Shown here: positions 7,076 through 16,433 of the stretch, piece by piece | Layout: the number at the start of each line of letters is the position of its first letter | Position numbering within the stretch: the stretch's first letter is position 1 | Source: JADJEI01 sp035328465 | GTDB taxonomy: Bacteria; Bacteroidota; Ignavibacteria; Ignavibacteriales; Ignavibacteriaceae | NCBI GenBank assembly: GCA_035328465.1 | Contig: DAOLIQ010000016.1 | Span: 1 to 49,620 of the forward strand | Direction of reading: 5' to 3' | DNA: 49,620 nucleotides | Made by a program: the position numbers and the translations under genes | Notes under the pieces: generated by a model | The model's input: only the letters and a program-made list of their open reading frames with translations | Told to the model about the DNA's origin: nothing | Databases searched by the model: none

Positions 7076-8917
7076 TTAAATTAATTCTTCTATTTCATTC
7101 AGCAGTTGAGTCATTTTTTTTGTCACGGCAAGCACAGGATCTTTCGAATTCATATCAACACCTGCACGCTTTAGAATATTAATAGAATAATCTGAACTTC
7201 CGGCTTTTAGAAATTCCTGATAATTTTTAACAGCTTGCGAACCCTCTTTTTTCACCTTTGCTGCCAATACTTCTGATGCCGCCATACCGGTTGCATATTG
7301 AAAGACATAAAAATTATAATAGAAATGCGGAATGCGCGCCCAGGTATATTCCTCTTCTTTATCAACTATCATTGCTGGTCCCCAATACTTTTGGTAAATA
7401 TCTTTATAAAGTTTACAAAGGGAATCAGACGTTAAAGCTTCTCCTTTTTCAGCACTTTCATAAACGATTGATTCAAACTCAGCAAACATAACCTGACGGT
7501 AAAAAGTAGCAGTAATATTGTTCAAATATTTTTCAATCAGGAATAATTTTTCCTGTTTGTTCTTTGCATTCTCAATTAAATAATCAAGAAGAAGTGATTC
7601 GTTAAAGGTGGAGGCAACCTCAGCAAGAAAAATAGAATAATTAGAATAAATAAATGGTTGGTTAAGTCCGGTGTAATACGAATGCATATTGTGACCCATT
7701 TCATGGGCAAGTGTAAATACATCATTCAATAAGTTAGTCCAATTCAATAACACATAAGGATGAACACCGAAAGTTGTACCGGATGAATATCCCCCGCTTC
7801 GTTTACCTTTTGTCTCATATACGTCAATCCATCTGTTATCGAAAGCCATTTTCAGCGAAGACAGATAATTTTCCCCCATCGGTTTCAATGCTTCAAGAAC
7901 GAGTTGTTTTGCTTCCTCAAAGTCATATTCCTTCTCTGAAGATTCTGGAAATATTGTAACATAAACATCATAGGGGTGTAGGTTCTTCACACCAAGTAAT
8001 TTCGTTTTCAGTTTTGCCCAACGGTGAAGAGGTTCTAAATTTTCTCCGACTGCGTTAATAAGATTGTCATATACAAAAACAGGAATATTATTCCTGTCCA
8101 ATGAAGCTTCTTTAGCAGATGAATAGTTTCTGACCTTAGCATTAAAAATATTTGTCTTTAAATTTCCATTGAACAGCGAAGTGAACGTGTTCATAAAGTC
8201 TTTGTATGGTTTTAGGTAAGCCTTAAAAGCTCGTTCACGATAAGTTTGATCTTTAGAATACATTGCAGAATAAAATCTCCCATGGGTCATTTGAACTTTA
8301 CTTCCGCTTTCATCTTCCACAGATGGGAATTCAATATCGGCATTTGTAAAGAGTGAGTAAGTATTGTAAGGCGTTTGAAGAGCATCGGAAGCAAGTGATA
8401 AAATTTCTTCGCTATGTTTATCCAACGTATGCTTTTTAGTTCTAAGAAGTTCTTCAATGTAATGGCTATAAATTTTAAGCTCATTTAAATTATTTATCAT
8501 CTCGAGCAGTTGATTATCGGGGATGGAAATTAATTCGGGTCTTATAAATGAACTTGCCGTGTTAGCCTTGGAATATAAAGTACGAATCCTGTCATCTGCT
8601 GCCTGATATTTTGTAACCCTCATGTCCGAGTCTTTTGCAAGCATTGCGTATAGATGCAGCCGCTCAAGTTTTATCCCAATCTCATTATCAAAATTCAAAC
8701 ATGCCAATAAGTTTTGCACGCTCTTTGATAATTGTCCTTCAAATTTTTTATAATTTGGAATTTGGGATTCCACCCATCTAAAATCAGATTCCCAATCGTC
8801 ATCTGTTAAATAAATATCCTGAAGATTCCACTTGTATTTGGCTTCGATTTCTTCACGAACCGGCAAGGACATGACCTCATCTTTATGAAAAAATAATTTA
8901 TTTGGCTTTAACCGCAT
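7076..8917 (-). CDS. pepF: oligoendopeptidase F, M3 metallopeptidase
   Basis: 613 residues, the usual PepF length. The zinc motif is H405-E-M-G-H409 within FTLAHEMGHNMHSYY, with further zinc/substrate residues downstream in the NYSIFLAEVASTFNESLL stretch (the third ligand is a Glu there). It cleaves short peptides of roughly 7-17 residues in the cytoplasm. The chosen start has AGGAA 7 bases upstream; an inner Met at residue 16 is a possible alternative and would place the conserved EIEAKYKWNLQDIY start nearer the N-terminus. It is followed by the IMPDH-family gene on the same strand. Confidence 0.93.
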   Translation of the reverse strand: MRLKPNKLFFHKDEVMSLPVREEIEAKYKWNLQDIYLTDDDWESDFRWVESQIPNYKKFEGQLSKSVQNLLACLNFDNEIGIKLERLHLYAMLAKDSDMRVTKYQAADDRIRTLYSKANTASSFIRPELISIPDNQLLEMINNLNELKIYSHYIEELLRTKKHTLDKHSEEILSLASDALQTPYNTYSLFTNADIEFPSVEDESGSKVQMTHGRFYSAMYSKDQTYRERAFKAYLKPYKDFMNTFTSLFNGNLKTNIFNAKVRNYSSAKEASLDRNNIPVFVYDNLINAVGENLEPLHRWAKLKTKLLGVKNLHPYDVYVTIFPESSEKEYDFEEAKQLVLEALKPMGENYLSSLKMAFDNRWIDVYETKGKRSGGYSSGTTFGVHPYVLLNWTNLLNDVFTLAHEMGHNMHSYYTGLNQPFIYSNYSIFLAEVASTFNESLLLDYLIENAKNKQEKLFLIEKYLNNITATFYRQVMFAEFESIVYESAEKGEALTSDSLCKLYKDIYQKYWGPAMIVDKEEEYTWARIPHFYYNFYVFQYATGMAASEVLAAKVKKEGSQAVKNYQEFLKAGSSDYSINILKRAGVDMNSKDPVLAVTKKMTQLLNEIEELI

Positions 8918-9030
8918 TTAAGAGTTCCTAGAAAAATGAATATTTAAATAATTGAAATAACCAGCGGACAAATTTATTAAAATCTATTTAAATAACTAAA
9001 AGTTTTCTTCGTAAATTTTTCCCGCTTGAC

Positions 9031-10140
9031 TTATTTCAACAGAATCATTTTTCTCGAAATAGAAAGATTTTCAATCCGAATAGTGTAAAAATAAACTCCG
9101 CTGGTCAAAGAATTTTTCAACAACTTATTTGAATCAAAAACGATTTTATAATTTCCTGCAGATTGGAAATCGTTTACAAGCTTAATAACTTCCCTGCCGA
9201 GTACATCATAAACACTCAATGAAACTTGTGAAGCTTCTGGAATGTTATAGTAAATTGTAGTCGATGGATTAAATGGATTGGGGTAGTTCTGACTTAATGA
9301 GAAATTTAAGTCGGCAAAATTTTCTTCACGTACATCAGTTATTGGCTGAATAATTTCTGTTGATAAGCCTGGAATGTATAATGTATCATAACCCAATATT
9401 GAAAGATCAACTAATGTTGAAGGAATGATTTCTTTCAGCACCCAATTTTGTGGAGCAATCCATAATGAATCTTTACTTGATAGAATTGGAATTTCAATCG
9501 CTGGCAGAGGTGGTATAATCAACAGGTAACTAATTGAACGAGTAATCAAAAATTTCTTAGCAAGGAACGAGCCGATTTGTGTATCAATGTTTTCATCTTC
9601 CAATCGCTTTCCGGAAGCTTTGAATCTTAGTGGAACATCAAGCGTATTGATTGTGACCGATGTGTCTTTCGTATAAATTAAATAATCCGTGTTTAGCGAA
9701 GAACCAAATCTATATGTATCGTACCATGCCTCGAGAGATGTAAATAATCCTAGGAAACTAAATGAAGAGTCTATTCCGAGCGAATCGAGATAAGCAAGAA
9801 CCGCAGAAAGATTAGCTGCTCTGAAATATTCATAGGCATCCATTCCGCTAAAACTTAAAAATGAAGTATCAACATAAGGTATAAAGGGAAGGGTTTCAAG
9901 TGTTCCGGTTTTAGAAAGGATAATACTTGCGGATCTGCCTTTGTAATTTTCAACAACCGCAAATGAATCAATTCCGTAATAAACTATCGAGTCCAATTCA
10001 TTATTCACCGAATCAAGTGGAGTAAATTTATAATTCCATATGTATCCGGCGCTTGAAGGGAAATAGTCCGAGGCTTGCTGAGCAAATAGCGAGATTCCAA
10101 AAAACAAAACTGCTAAAATCGATTTAGTAATAATTCTCAT
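9031..10140 (-). CDS. secreted protein with T9SS type A sorting domain
   Basis: 369 residues. A signal peptide (MRIITKSILAVLFFGISLFAQQ) starts it. The middle is a beta-rich region with no recognised family. The last 85 or so residues form the T9SS sorting domain: S-L-S-Q-N-Y-P-N-P-F-N-P-S-T-T-I, VYDVLGREVIKLV, the GVYFY strand and a final K-M-I-L-L-K. It should be exported by Sec and then attached to or released from the cell surface by type IX secretion. AAGGA sits 6 bases before the ATG. It is the last gene of a minus-strand run with two thioredoxin-fold proteins and a lipoprotein. Confidence 0.85.
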   Translation of the reverse strand: MRIITKSILAVLFFGISLFAQQASDYFPSSAGYIWNYKFTPLDSVNNELDSIVYYGIDSFAVVENYKGRSASIILSKTGTLETLPFIPYVDTSFLSFSGMDAYEYFRAANLSAVLAYLDSLGIDSSFSFLGLFTSLEAWYDTYRFGSSLNTDYLIYTKDTSVTINTLDVPLRFKASGKRLEDENIDTQIGSFLAKKFLITRSISYLLIIPPLPAIEIPILSSKDSLWIAPQNWVLKEIIPSTLVDLSILGYDTLYIPGLSTEIIQPITDVREENFADLNFSLSQNYPNPFNPSTTIYYNIPEASQVSLSVYDVLGREVIKLVNDFQSAGNYKIVFDSNKLLKNSLTSGVYFYTIRIENLSISRKMILLK

Positions 10141-10187
10141 TTTTTATTCCTTGTATTTATAATTTTATTTCTAATATAATATAGTGT

Positions 10188-10613
10188 TTAATATGGCGAA
10201 AGCTGGACTTTTAATTTTCCTGTAAAATCGATCAATTGAATTTTTATGGAAGAGGGAATAAATCCTTCCACTGAAATTATGCGCGAAGCAATTTCTTCAT
10301 TGACAAAATATTCGAAATATGAATCCCCATTATCATTTAGAATATTTAATTTAACCACACCTTTAGAATAATCTAAATTGGTTATTAATAGATTAACAAT
10401 ATCAAAGGTAAAACTGGTTGGTTCAGTAAGTGTGAAGTTTGCGTTATCTGCATTGATAATGAATGTATAGGAGTTAAATTCTTTTATTTGTGTTGGCTGA
10501 TTAATATTTCCACTAATATTATCAGGTTGAATGATTTCTTCTCTGCAAGAAATAAAAATCATCAGGCTAGAAAAGATCAGTGTATTTAATATTAATTTAC
10601 TCACAGGGTTCAC
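10188..10613 (-). CDS. small lipoprotein, unknown
   Basis: 141 residues starting at GTG (10611-10613), which directly abuts the stop of the upstream gene (TGA-GTG), suggesting translational coupling. The N-terminus MNPVSKLILNTLIFSSLMIFISC is a lipoprotein signal with Cys23 as the likely lipidated residue. The remaining 118 residues look like a beta-sandwich with alternating hydrophobic residues (YTFIINADNANFTLTEPTSF). No family is recognised. Its position beside TlpA-like proteins suggests an envelope role. The GTG start has no obvious Shine-Dalgarno motif. Confidence 0.65.
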   Translation of the reverse strand: MNPVSKLILNTLIFSSLMIFISCREEIIQPDNISGNINQPTQIKEFNSYTFIINADNANFTLTEPTSFTFDIVNLLITNLDYSKGVVKLNILNDNGDSYFEYFVNEEIASRIISVEGFIPSSIKIQLIDFTGKLKVQLSPY

Positions 10614-11165
10614 TCATCGAAATAAAACACTGTCAATTGAGTTTTTGAAGAAATCAAAATTTCTTCTTCCTAATATTATCTTTTCCTGCTTCCCGTTCCC
10701 ATCGTAAATGAACGTTGCCGGTACTTCACCGCTCCATTTACTGTTTAACAAGTTTATAATTTTTTCACTTTGTTTTTCGGCTGCGATAAAAACATTGAAC
10801 CCGGCTTTGAACTTTTTAATAGTGGAAACTACTATTGAATCATCTTCAGGTTGGTCAACACTGAGACTGACAAAATCAATATTTCTCGTCTTATACTCAT
10901 TGAAAGTTTTTACTAGTTCAGGGAACTCCTGTATGCAAGGTTCGCACCATGTTGCCCAAACATTTATAAAAAGCGCTCGTCCATATCTGATACTTATTAG
11001 CTGACTAAGCTTCGCTGAATCAAGCTCCGGAACGTTGTATGGGTGTGGTGCTATTAGTTTATTATTCCGCTCCGTTTGAATTTTCTGGACCGGCTCATCA
11101 TTCTTTTTTAAGCACCCTGTTAAAAAAAAGCTAAAACAAATAACTATCAAAACTATTTTTATCAT
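10614..11165 (-). CDS. TlpA-type thioredoxin lipoprotein
   Basis: 183 residues. The lipoprotein signal ends L-T-G-C18. The thioredoxin fold has the active site N-V-W-A-T-W-C-E-P-C and then IQEFPELVKTF, as in TlpA/ResA-type periplasmic disulfide reductases. The cis-proline loop is GEVPATFIYDGNG. It probably reduces disulfides or apocytochrome-type partners at the membrane outside the cytoplasm. It starts 3 bases after the redoxin gene and abuts the lipoprotein gene, so the three form one unit. Confidence 0.85.
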   Translation of the reverse strand: MIKIVLIVICFSFFLTGCLKKNDEPVQKIQTERNNKLIAPHPYNVPELDSAKLSQLISIRYGRALFINVWATWCEPCIQEFPELVKTFNEYKTRNIDFVSLSVDQPEDDSIVVSTIKKFKAGFNVFIAAEKQSEKIINLLNSKWSGEVPATFIYDGNGKQEKIILGRRNFDFFKNSIDSVLFR

Positions 11166-11168
11166 CAG

Positions 11169-11765
11169 TTAGATTTTTTTAATTGAGCAGCCAAATGCTT
11201 TTGTTCTTTTATTTGAAACCTTATCACCGTTCAATATCTGGGTCAGTGCGTTTGCCAGGTCTTTAACCTCCACCTTTGCTTCATTTTGTGAATCGTCGAT
11301 TCTACCATGATATAAAATTTCAAAATCAGAATTTAGTACGTAGGCTTCAGGAGTTACGGTTGCGTTCAACTTATTAGCAATAATATTCTTTTCATCTTTA
11401 AGGATCAGAAAATCTAATCCCTTTTCTTTTGCATGTTTTTTTATGCTGATATTATTCTCTTCTTTGTTCGAGTTTATTCCAATAAACGTAATTCCCTTTC
11501 CATTGAATTTCTTATTAAGCTCAATCATTCTTGAATTATAAGCATTTGATACCGGACATTGAGTTGAAATAAAAATCAGTACGATCGCTTTGGAATCCTT
11601 GAAATCTGAGAGTGAGTATTTATTTCCATCATAATTATTAAGAGTAAAATTTTCAATCTTTTCGGGATCGTCACCTGAATTCATCGCAAAAATTTTTGCT
11701 GAGGCACAAAAAATGAAAACAGTAATTAGTGTGAATAATAATTGCTGAGAAAAGTATTTCGACAT
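11169..11765 (-). CDS. redoxin (AhpC/TSA-like) with single-Cys active site
   Basis: 198 residues with an N-terminal signal or anchor (LLFTLITVFIFCASAKIFA). The thioredoxin-fold core has FISTQCPVSNAY at the place of the active site: one cysteine (Cys, Pro, Val, Ser) rather than CxxC. The cis-Pro region is LNATVTPEAYVLN. A second conserved-looking cysteine lies near the C-terminus in KAFGCSIKKI. The CPVSNAY plus C-terminal GCxIK pairing is seen in a group of redoxin-domain proteins of Bacteroidota and Planctomycetes. Peroxidase or disulfide chemistry is likely but not shown. AAAGGA lies 7 bases before the ATG. First gene of the thioredoxin-fold set. Confidence 0.82.
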   Translation of the reverse strand: MSKYFSQQLLFTLITVFIFCASAKIFAMNSGDDPEKIENFTLNNYDGNKYSLSDFKDSKAIVLIFISTQCPVSNAYNSRMIELNKKFNGKGITFIGINSNKEENNISIKKHAKEKGLDFLILKDEKNIIANKLNATVTPEAYVLNSDFEILYHGRIDDSQNEAKVEVKDLANALTQILNGDKVSNKRTKAFGCSIKKI

Positions 11766-11842
11766 TTTTAAATCCTTTTTGAATTATAGATAATTAAAAT
11801 AATTTTTCAATGATAGGTAAAATTCTTTCCCTATTATTTCAA

Positions 11843-12160
11843 TCAGTACTGTTCGTTAACCTCTTCGAAAACTGCTCTTGCGGCATGGAACTTACCTTTA
11901 AATTTATCAGAGTGTTCTTTTTGAAGTTTGGCTGCATAATTCAGTTGGTAAAACTCATATTCTTTCAATGCGGAAAATTTATATTGAACTACATAATTCA
12001 CTTCGTCTGAAGTGCCAGAAGGAATAATTATCTTATAAAATTTGTGAGAAAGAAATGAACCTGTGTTCATGACATCTTGCAAATGAGTCTGTTCCATCCA
12101 TTTTACCCATTCGCTTGCCACCTCCTTCTTTATTCCGATTGTAACTTGATAAATAAACAT
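11843..12160 (-). CDS. DUF4286 family protein
   Basis: 105 residues starting MFIYQVTIGIKKEVASEWVKWM, then a T-H-L-Q-D-V-M-N-T-G-S-F pattern. This matches DUF4286, a small ferredoxin-like (ABM-type) domain common in Bacteroidota and of unknown function. It starts 10 bases after the DASS transporter stop, so it is probably co-transcribed. No signal peptide or membrane segment is present. Confidence 0.8.
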   Translation of the reverse strand: MFIYQVTIGIKKEVASEWVKWMEQTHLQDVMNTGSFLSHKFYKIIIPSGTSDEVNYVVQYKFSALKEYEFYQLNYAAKLQKEHSDKFKGKFHAARAVFEEVNEQY

Positions 12161-12170
12161 TTAACTCCAT

Positions 12171-13682
12171 TTACTTTTTAATTATTGCCCAATGCGGGAA
12201 AGTTGAAAGATCAAATAAAACTGTACCTAAAAAATATACCAGCAATGAAACTATAACAACACCCACCAAATTTAAAACAAAACCTGTTTTTGCCATATCA
12301 CCTATTTTTAATCTTCCGCTTGCGAACACTATAGTGTTTGGCGGCGTCCCAACCGGAAGCATGAACGCCATTGATACAGAAAGAGTTGCTGCAATCATCA
12401 ACAAAAGTGGATTCATTTTCATTGCTACGGAGATTGAGGCAAGTATCGGCAGAATCATATTCGCTGTGGCTGTATTCGAAGTTAACTCAGTCAAAAAATT
12501 CAGTGACAGCGACACAATCATTAATAATAAGAGCGGTGTTAAGAATGAAAACCCGGAAATGCTATGACCAATTAATTCTGATAACCCTGAAACTGAAAAC
12601 CCCTGCGCTAATGCAAATCCTCCTCCAAATAACAAGATGATAGACCAGGGCACTTTTTGAAATACCTCAACATCAATAATTGTTTTTTTTCCATTCAAAC
12701 TACTTTTTGAGGGAATAATAAACATTATCAGCGACATAAAGATTGCAACGGTTCCATCATTTATAAACTCCGGGTACGGAAGCAGATTTTGCCAGCCGGG
12801 AATTTTGATAAGTCCAAAATTCAAATCGGTTCGGAAAATCCACAATAAAGCTGTCGAACAAAAAATTATTCCCACTGCCTTTTCTTCAAAAGTCGTTTTA
12901 CCAAGATTTTTGTATTCATTAATAATAAAAGACTTATCAACTTTTAAGTCGTTTGATAATTTGAATTTTATTTTTGTCAGCAGAATTATTGCAGCAGTAA
13001 GCATCATAGCAGAAATTGGTAAACTTAATGACATCCACGATCCGAAAGAAATCGCAGGTGATTCGGGAAAAGTGATTTGAAGTATTTTAATCAGGGCAAG
13101 ATTTGGAGGGGTTCCAACTAAAGTTGCCATCCCCCCAATAGAACTCGCATAAGCTATTCCAAGCATCATGGCTTTGGAAAAATTTTCAAGCTTCGCTTTT
13201 CCAAATGTATTTTCTAAATTGCTGATTACAGATAGAGCAATAGGAAGCATCATTAATGCAGCGGCGGTGTTAGAAATCCACATTGAAATAAAAGCCGTTG
13301 CAAACATAAAACCAACAACAATTGCCGAAACAGTTCCGCCGAACCACGAAATTATTTTTAATGAAATTCTTTTATGAAGATTCCACTGTTCCATTGCAAG
13401 CGCAATTATGAATCCTCCGAGGAACAAAAAAATGACAGAGTTGATGTATGATGAGGCAACTTTTTCTCCATCACTTATTCCTAAAAGCGGAAACAAAACT
13501 AACGGAAGCAATGATGTCGCAGCCAAAGGGACAGCTTCCGTAATCCACCAAATTGCCATCAAGGAAGCTATTGCAGCCATAACGATAGCGTTTGAATTTT
13601 CGAAATAAACCTGGGCTAGACAATAAATTGCTGCAGCAGTGATCAAACCAAATATCAAACCGGCTTTTTGCGCTTTGTTCAT
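12171..13682 (-). CDS. DASS-family (SLC13) anion/dicarboxylate transporter
   Basis: 503 residues, almost all membrane helices. The two hallmark Ser-Asn-Thr motifs are present: W-I-S-N-T-A-A-A-L-M-M-L-P in the first half and LTSNTATANMILPIL in the second half; each is followed by a G-T-P-P-N loop (LVGTPPNLALIK and PVGTPPNTIVFA). These bind sodium and the carboxylate. W-W-I-T-E-A-V-P-L near residue 45-54 is also typical. It most likely brings in succinate, malate or related di/tricarboxylates with sodium; the substrate cannot be told. First gene of a minus-strand run. Confidence 0.92.
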   Translation of the reverse strand: MNKAQKAGLIFGLITAAAIYCLAQVYFENSNAIVMAAIASLMAIWWITEAVPLAATSLLPLVLFPLLGISDGEKVASSYINSVIFLFLGGFIIALAMEQWNLHKRISLKIISWFGGTVSAIVVGFMFATAFISMWISNTAAALMMLPIALSVISNLENTFGKAKLENFSKAMMLGIAYASSIGGMATLVGTPPNLALIKILQITFPESPAISFGSWMSLSLPISAMMLTAAIILLTKIKFKLSNDLKVDKSFIINEYKNLGKTTFEEKAVGIIFCSTALLWIFRTDLNFGLIKIPGWQNLLPYPEFINDGTVAIFMSLIMFIIPSKSSLNGKKTIIDVEVFQKVPWSIILLFGGGFALAQGFSVSGLSELIGHSISGFSFLTPLLLLMIVSLSLNFLTELTSNTATANMILPILASISVAMKMNPLLLMIAATLSVSMAFMLPVGTPPNTIVFASGRLKIGDMAKTGFVLNLVGVVIVSLLVYFLGTVLFDLSTFPHWAIIKK

Positions 13683-14197
13683 AAAATTTTCTGTTAAAAT
13701 TTCTTTATCGAAAATAACGAAAAGTGAAGTGAGATTGAATTAATTTATTGATTAGCTTCGATTTTTATACTTACTCGTGCAAGACATATTTTCCCAAATG
13801 CAAGATTTACATTTACCAAGGATAGGTTTACACAGGTTTATTATATGTCTTGCAGCAGCTGCTGTAAAGACACCTCAATTGAAAGCAAAACTGCCTTTTG
13901 CATCATTATAGTTATTTCTACGATTGGGAAAAATATTATTAGTTGTGGAAATAAAACGTGGTAAACGGAGAACTGCAAAATCTTATCTTAATTATTTTTT
14001 AACAAGTTCTATTTTTCAAAAGTCTTATGTAGAAAATTCAACTAATGATGCTTCTGCTCAAATAAAATTCCCTTTTTGAGTGAAGACAAACTATTTATAT
14101 TTGAGGTGTCAATATTCAAAACAGGAATATTTGAACAAAAATTTAATCTAAAATAAACTTAACTTGCATTCCAAAATTTCAAAATAGGAGCAATCAA
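13683..14197. other. 515-bp gene-free region with several inverted repeats
   Basis: No plausible gene is present. It holds a 12-bp perfect inverted repeat (TGCAAGACATAT 13778-13789, ATATGTCTTGCA 13843-13854), a 12-bp palindrome CAGCAGCTGCTG (13853-13864), a 10-bp inverted pair (GACACCTCAA 13869-13878, TTGAGGTGTC 14101-14110), and TTTTCCCAA (13789-13797) mirrored at 13924-13932. It must carry divergent promoters for the DASS run and the lepB run. It could be regulatory, a structured RNA or a decayed element. Confidence 0.55.
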
Positions 14198-15148
14198 TTG
14201 TCATTCATGGAAAAATTAAAGAAGATTTTTCAGCATAAAAAAGAAGAACCTGTCAAACCGAAAACACCAAAAGAAAAAGTATTAGAATTCATAAAACAAT
14301 TATTATATGCAGCCGCAGCGGCTTTTGTTATAATCACATTTGTAATTCAGAATACAAGAATTCCAACCGGATCTATGGAAGACACAATTCTTGTTGGAGA
14401 TTTTGTACTTGTTAATAAATTTGTTTACGGCTCAAGCTCGCCGAAATATATACCGTTAACAGAAACAGAAATACCTCATTTCAGACTGCCGGCATTCAAA
14501 GATCCTCAGGCAAAAGATATAGTTGTTTTTGAATTTCCCGGCAACAGAGATGAATTATTTCCGGAGGAGCTTGGTGTAAACTATGTTAAAAGATGTATCG
14601 GAACACCGGGTGATACAATTGTTATTGTTGATAAAGTTGTCTACGTAAATGGAAAAGAATTTTGGCGCCCCCCCCATATTAAATATTACGCGGGGAGATA
14701 TTCCATGAATATGCAGTCAATTCCAAAAGGGATTGCAAACCCAAGAATATTTCCCAAAGGCATGCCCTGGAATGAAGATAATTATGGTCCGCTTGTGGTT
14801 CCTTATGAAGGCTACACCGTCCCATTAAATATAAATAACATTGAACAATGGAGAATGACCATTGATCGTGAAAATGGAAAACGCATTGTTGATATTCGAG
14901 GTAATGAGATTTTAATTGATGGAAAGGTTGTAACTTCTTACACATTCAAAAAGAATTATTATTTTATGATGGGTGATAACCGTGATGATAGTCTTGACAG
15001 CAGATTTTGGGGATTTGTTCCAAGGGACATGGTTGTCGGTGAGGCTTTTATTACCTTGTTTTCTTGGGATAGAGATATTCCTTTTTCTGAGTTTGTCAAA
15101 CTTATCGGGTCGATTCGCCTTGACCGTGTATTGAAATTATTACACTGA
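14198..15148 (+). CDS. lepB: signal peptidase I
   Basis: 316 residues. An N-terminal membrane helix (about 35-52) is followed by the catalytic serine box P-T-G-S59-M-E-D-T, the general-base lysine in Y-V-K131-R-C-I-G-T-P-G-D, and the C-terminal box GDNRDDSLDSRFWGFVPRD. It removes signal peptides on the outer face of the inner membrane. About 120 residues lie between the lysine and the last box, longer than in E. coli-type cores. The TTG start is chosen because AGGAG lies exactly 7 bases upstream; the next Met (14207) would be 16 bases from it. A run of eight C lies inside at 14668-14675. M16 peptidase genes follow. Confidence 0.94.
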   Translation: MSFMEKLKKIFQHKKEEPVKPKTPKEKVLEFIKQLLYAAAAAFVIITFVIQNTRIPTGSMEDTILVGDFVLVNKFVYGSSSPKYIPLTETEIPHFRLPAFKDPQAKDIVVFEFPGNRDELFPEELGVNYVKRCIGTPGDTIVIVDKVVYVNGKEFWRPPHIKYYAGRYSMNMQSIPKGIANPRIFPKGMPWNEDNYGPLVVPYEGYTVPLNINNIEQWRMTIDRENGKRIVDIRGNEILIDGKVVTSYTFKKNYYFMMGDNRDDSLDSRFWGFVPRDMVVGEAFITLFSWDRDIPFSEFVKLIGSIRLDRVLKLLH

Positions 15149-15164
15149 TAAGCAAGTATTTTTT

Positions 15165-16433
15165 ATGAATCATCTTGACCTTAATTATGAAAAATACAAG
15201 CTTCCAAATGGTCTTCAGGTAATTTTACACAAGGCAGATAAACCCCATCTTGTTGCAGTAAATCTCTGGTACAAAGTCGGCTCCGCTTATGAAGTAAAAG
15301 GCAAAACCGGCTTAGCCCATCTCTTCGAACACATGATGTTTCAAGGCTCAGAAAATGTGCCGAAAGAAATGCATTTCAAACATATACAGGAGGCAGGGGG
15401 GTCTCTGAATGCATCTACTGCTTTTGATAGAACCAACTATTATGAAAAACTTCCATCAAATTATCTTGAACTTGCTTTGTGGCTTGAATCAGACAGGATG
15501 GGATTCTTTCTTCCTGCACTTACACAGGAAAAACTTGATAATCAAAAGGATGTTGTAAAAAATGAAAGGCTTGAGCGTTATGATAATCAGCCTTATGGAT
15601 TAGCGTGGGAACTTATGCTGTCTAATATTTATCCTTTAGACCATCCTTATAATAATTCGACTATTGGTTCGTTAAACGATATTTCAAGTTTTACACTCGA
15701 CGATGTTACTTCATTTTTTAAAAAGTATTATTCACCCGCAAATGCTTCTCTCGTAATTGCCGGCAATTTTGAATTCAAGAAAGCAAAATGTTTAGTGGAA
15801 AAATATTTCAGCGAGATTCCTGATTTTTCAGCTCTAAAATCACCATCCACTCAAAAAAATCATTTGAATGAAAATAAATTTTTAACCCATTATGATAAAG
15901 TTCAACTTGAAAGGATTTACTTTACATGGCCTTCAGTCAATTTTTTCCATGAAGACGAGGCTGCATTAATTATGCTGGCAAGTATTCTAACTGATTCAAA
16001 AAAATCGAGATTATACAATTCTATTGTTTATGAAAATGAAATTGCTCAGGATGTTTCAGCGTATAATTTTTCAGGAAAGTTCGGAGGTCATTTCATGATT
16101 GCAGCCACGGTTAAACCGGGTAAAAGTATTGAGCAGGTTAAAGATGAAATCTTCAAAGAAATAAAATTTATTGCCGAAGATTCTATTACTGAAAATGAAC
16201 TTTTAAAAACTAAAAATATTTTAAAGTCACATTTTGTTTATTCATTACAAAGGCTGGATCTGCTTGCTGATATGATTAATAGTTATGACTATTATTTGGA
16301 CGAACCAAATAGTTTAGCCGGCGATCTTTCAAGATTTACAAAATTAAAAACGAGCGACATAAAGGATGTGGTAAACAAATATCTTTTTAAGCCATTTTTT
16401 GAATTAAGAATCCTTCCCGAAAAAAATAGATGA
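15165..16433 (+). CDS. M16 zinc peptidase, catalytic subunit
   Basis: 422 residues. The inverted zinc motif H52-L-F-E-H56 (in G-L-A-H-L-F-E-H-M-M-F) is intact, with the downstream Glu ligand in the KNERLERYDNQP region about 75 residues later. These are the marks of an active M16B (processing-peptidase-like) subunit. No signal peptide is seen. It overlaps the next M16 gene by four bases (ATGA at 16430-16433), so the two are translated together and probably form a heterodimer that digests peptides. It follows lepB by 16 bases. Confidence 0.92.
   Translation: MNHLDLNYEKYKLPNGLQVILHKADKPHLVAVNLWYKVGSAYEVKGKTGLAHLFEHMMFQGSENVPKEMHFKHIQEAGGSLNASTAFDRTNYYEKLPSNYLELALWLESDRMGFFLPALTQEKLDNQKDVVKNERLERYDNQPYGLAWELMLSNIYPLDHPYNNSTIGSLNDISSFTLDDVTSFFKKYYSPANASLVIAGNFEFKKAKCLVEKYFSEIPDFSALKSPSTQKNHLNENKFLTHYDKVQLERIYFTWPSVNFFHEDEAALIMLASILTDSKKSRLYNSIVYENEIAQDVSAYNFSGKFGGHFMIAATVKPGKSIEQVKDEIFKEIKFIAEDSITENELLKTKNILKSHFVYSLQRLDLLADMINSYDYYLDEPNSLAGDLSRFTKLKTSDIKDVVNKYLFKPFFELRILPEKNR

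Noticed and set aside
13860..13925. Short minus-strand frame of about 18 codons in the lepB upstream region
   Set aside because: Very short, no ribosome site, and it lies within the inverted repeats.
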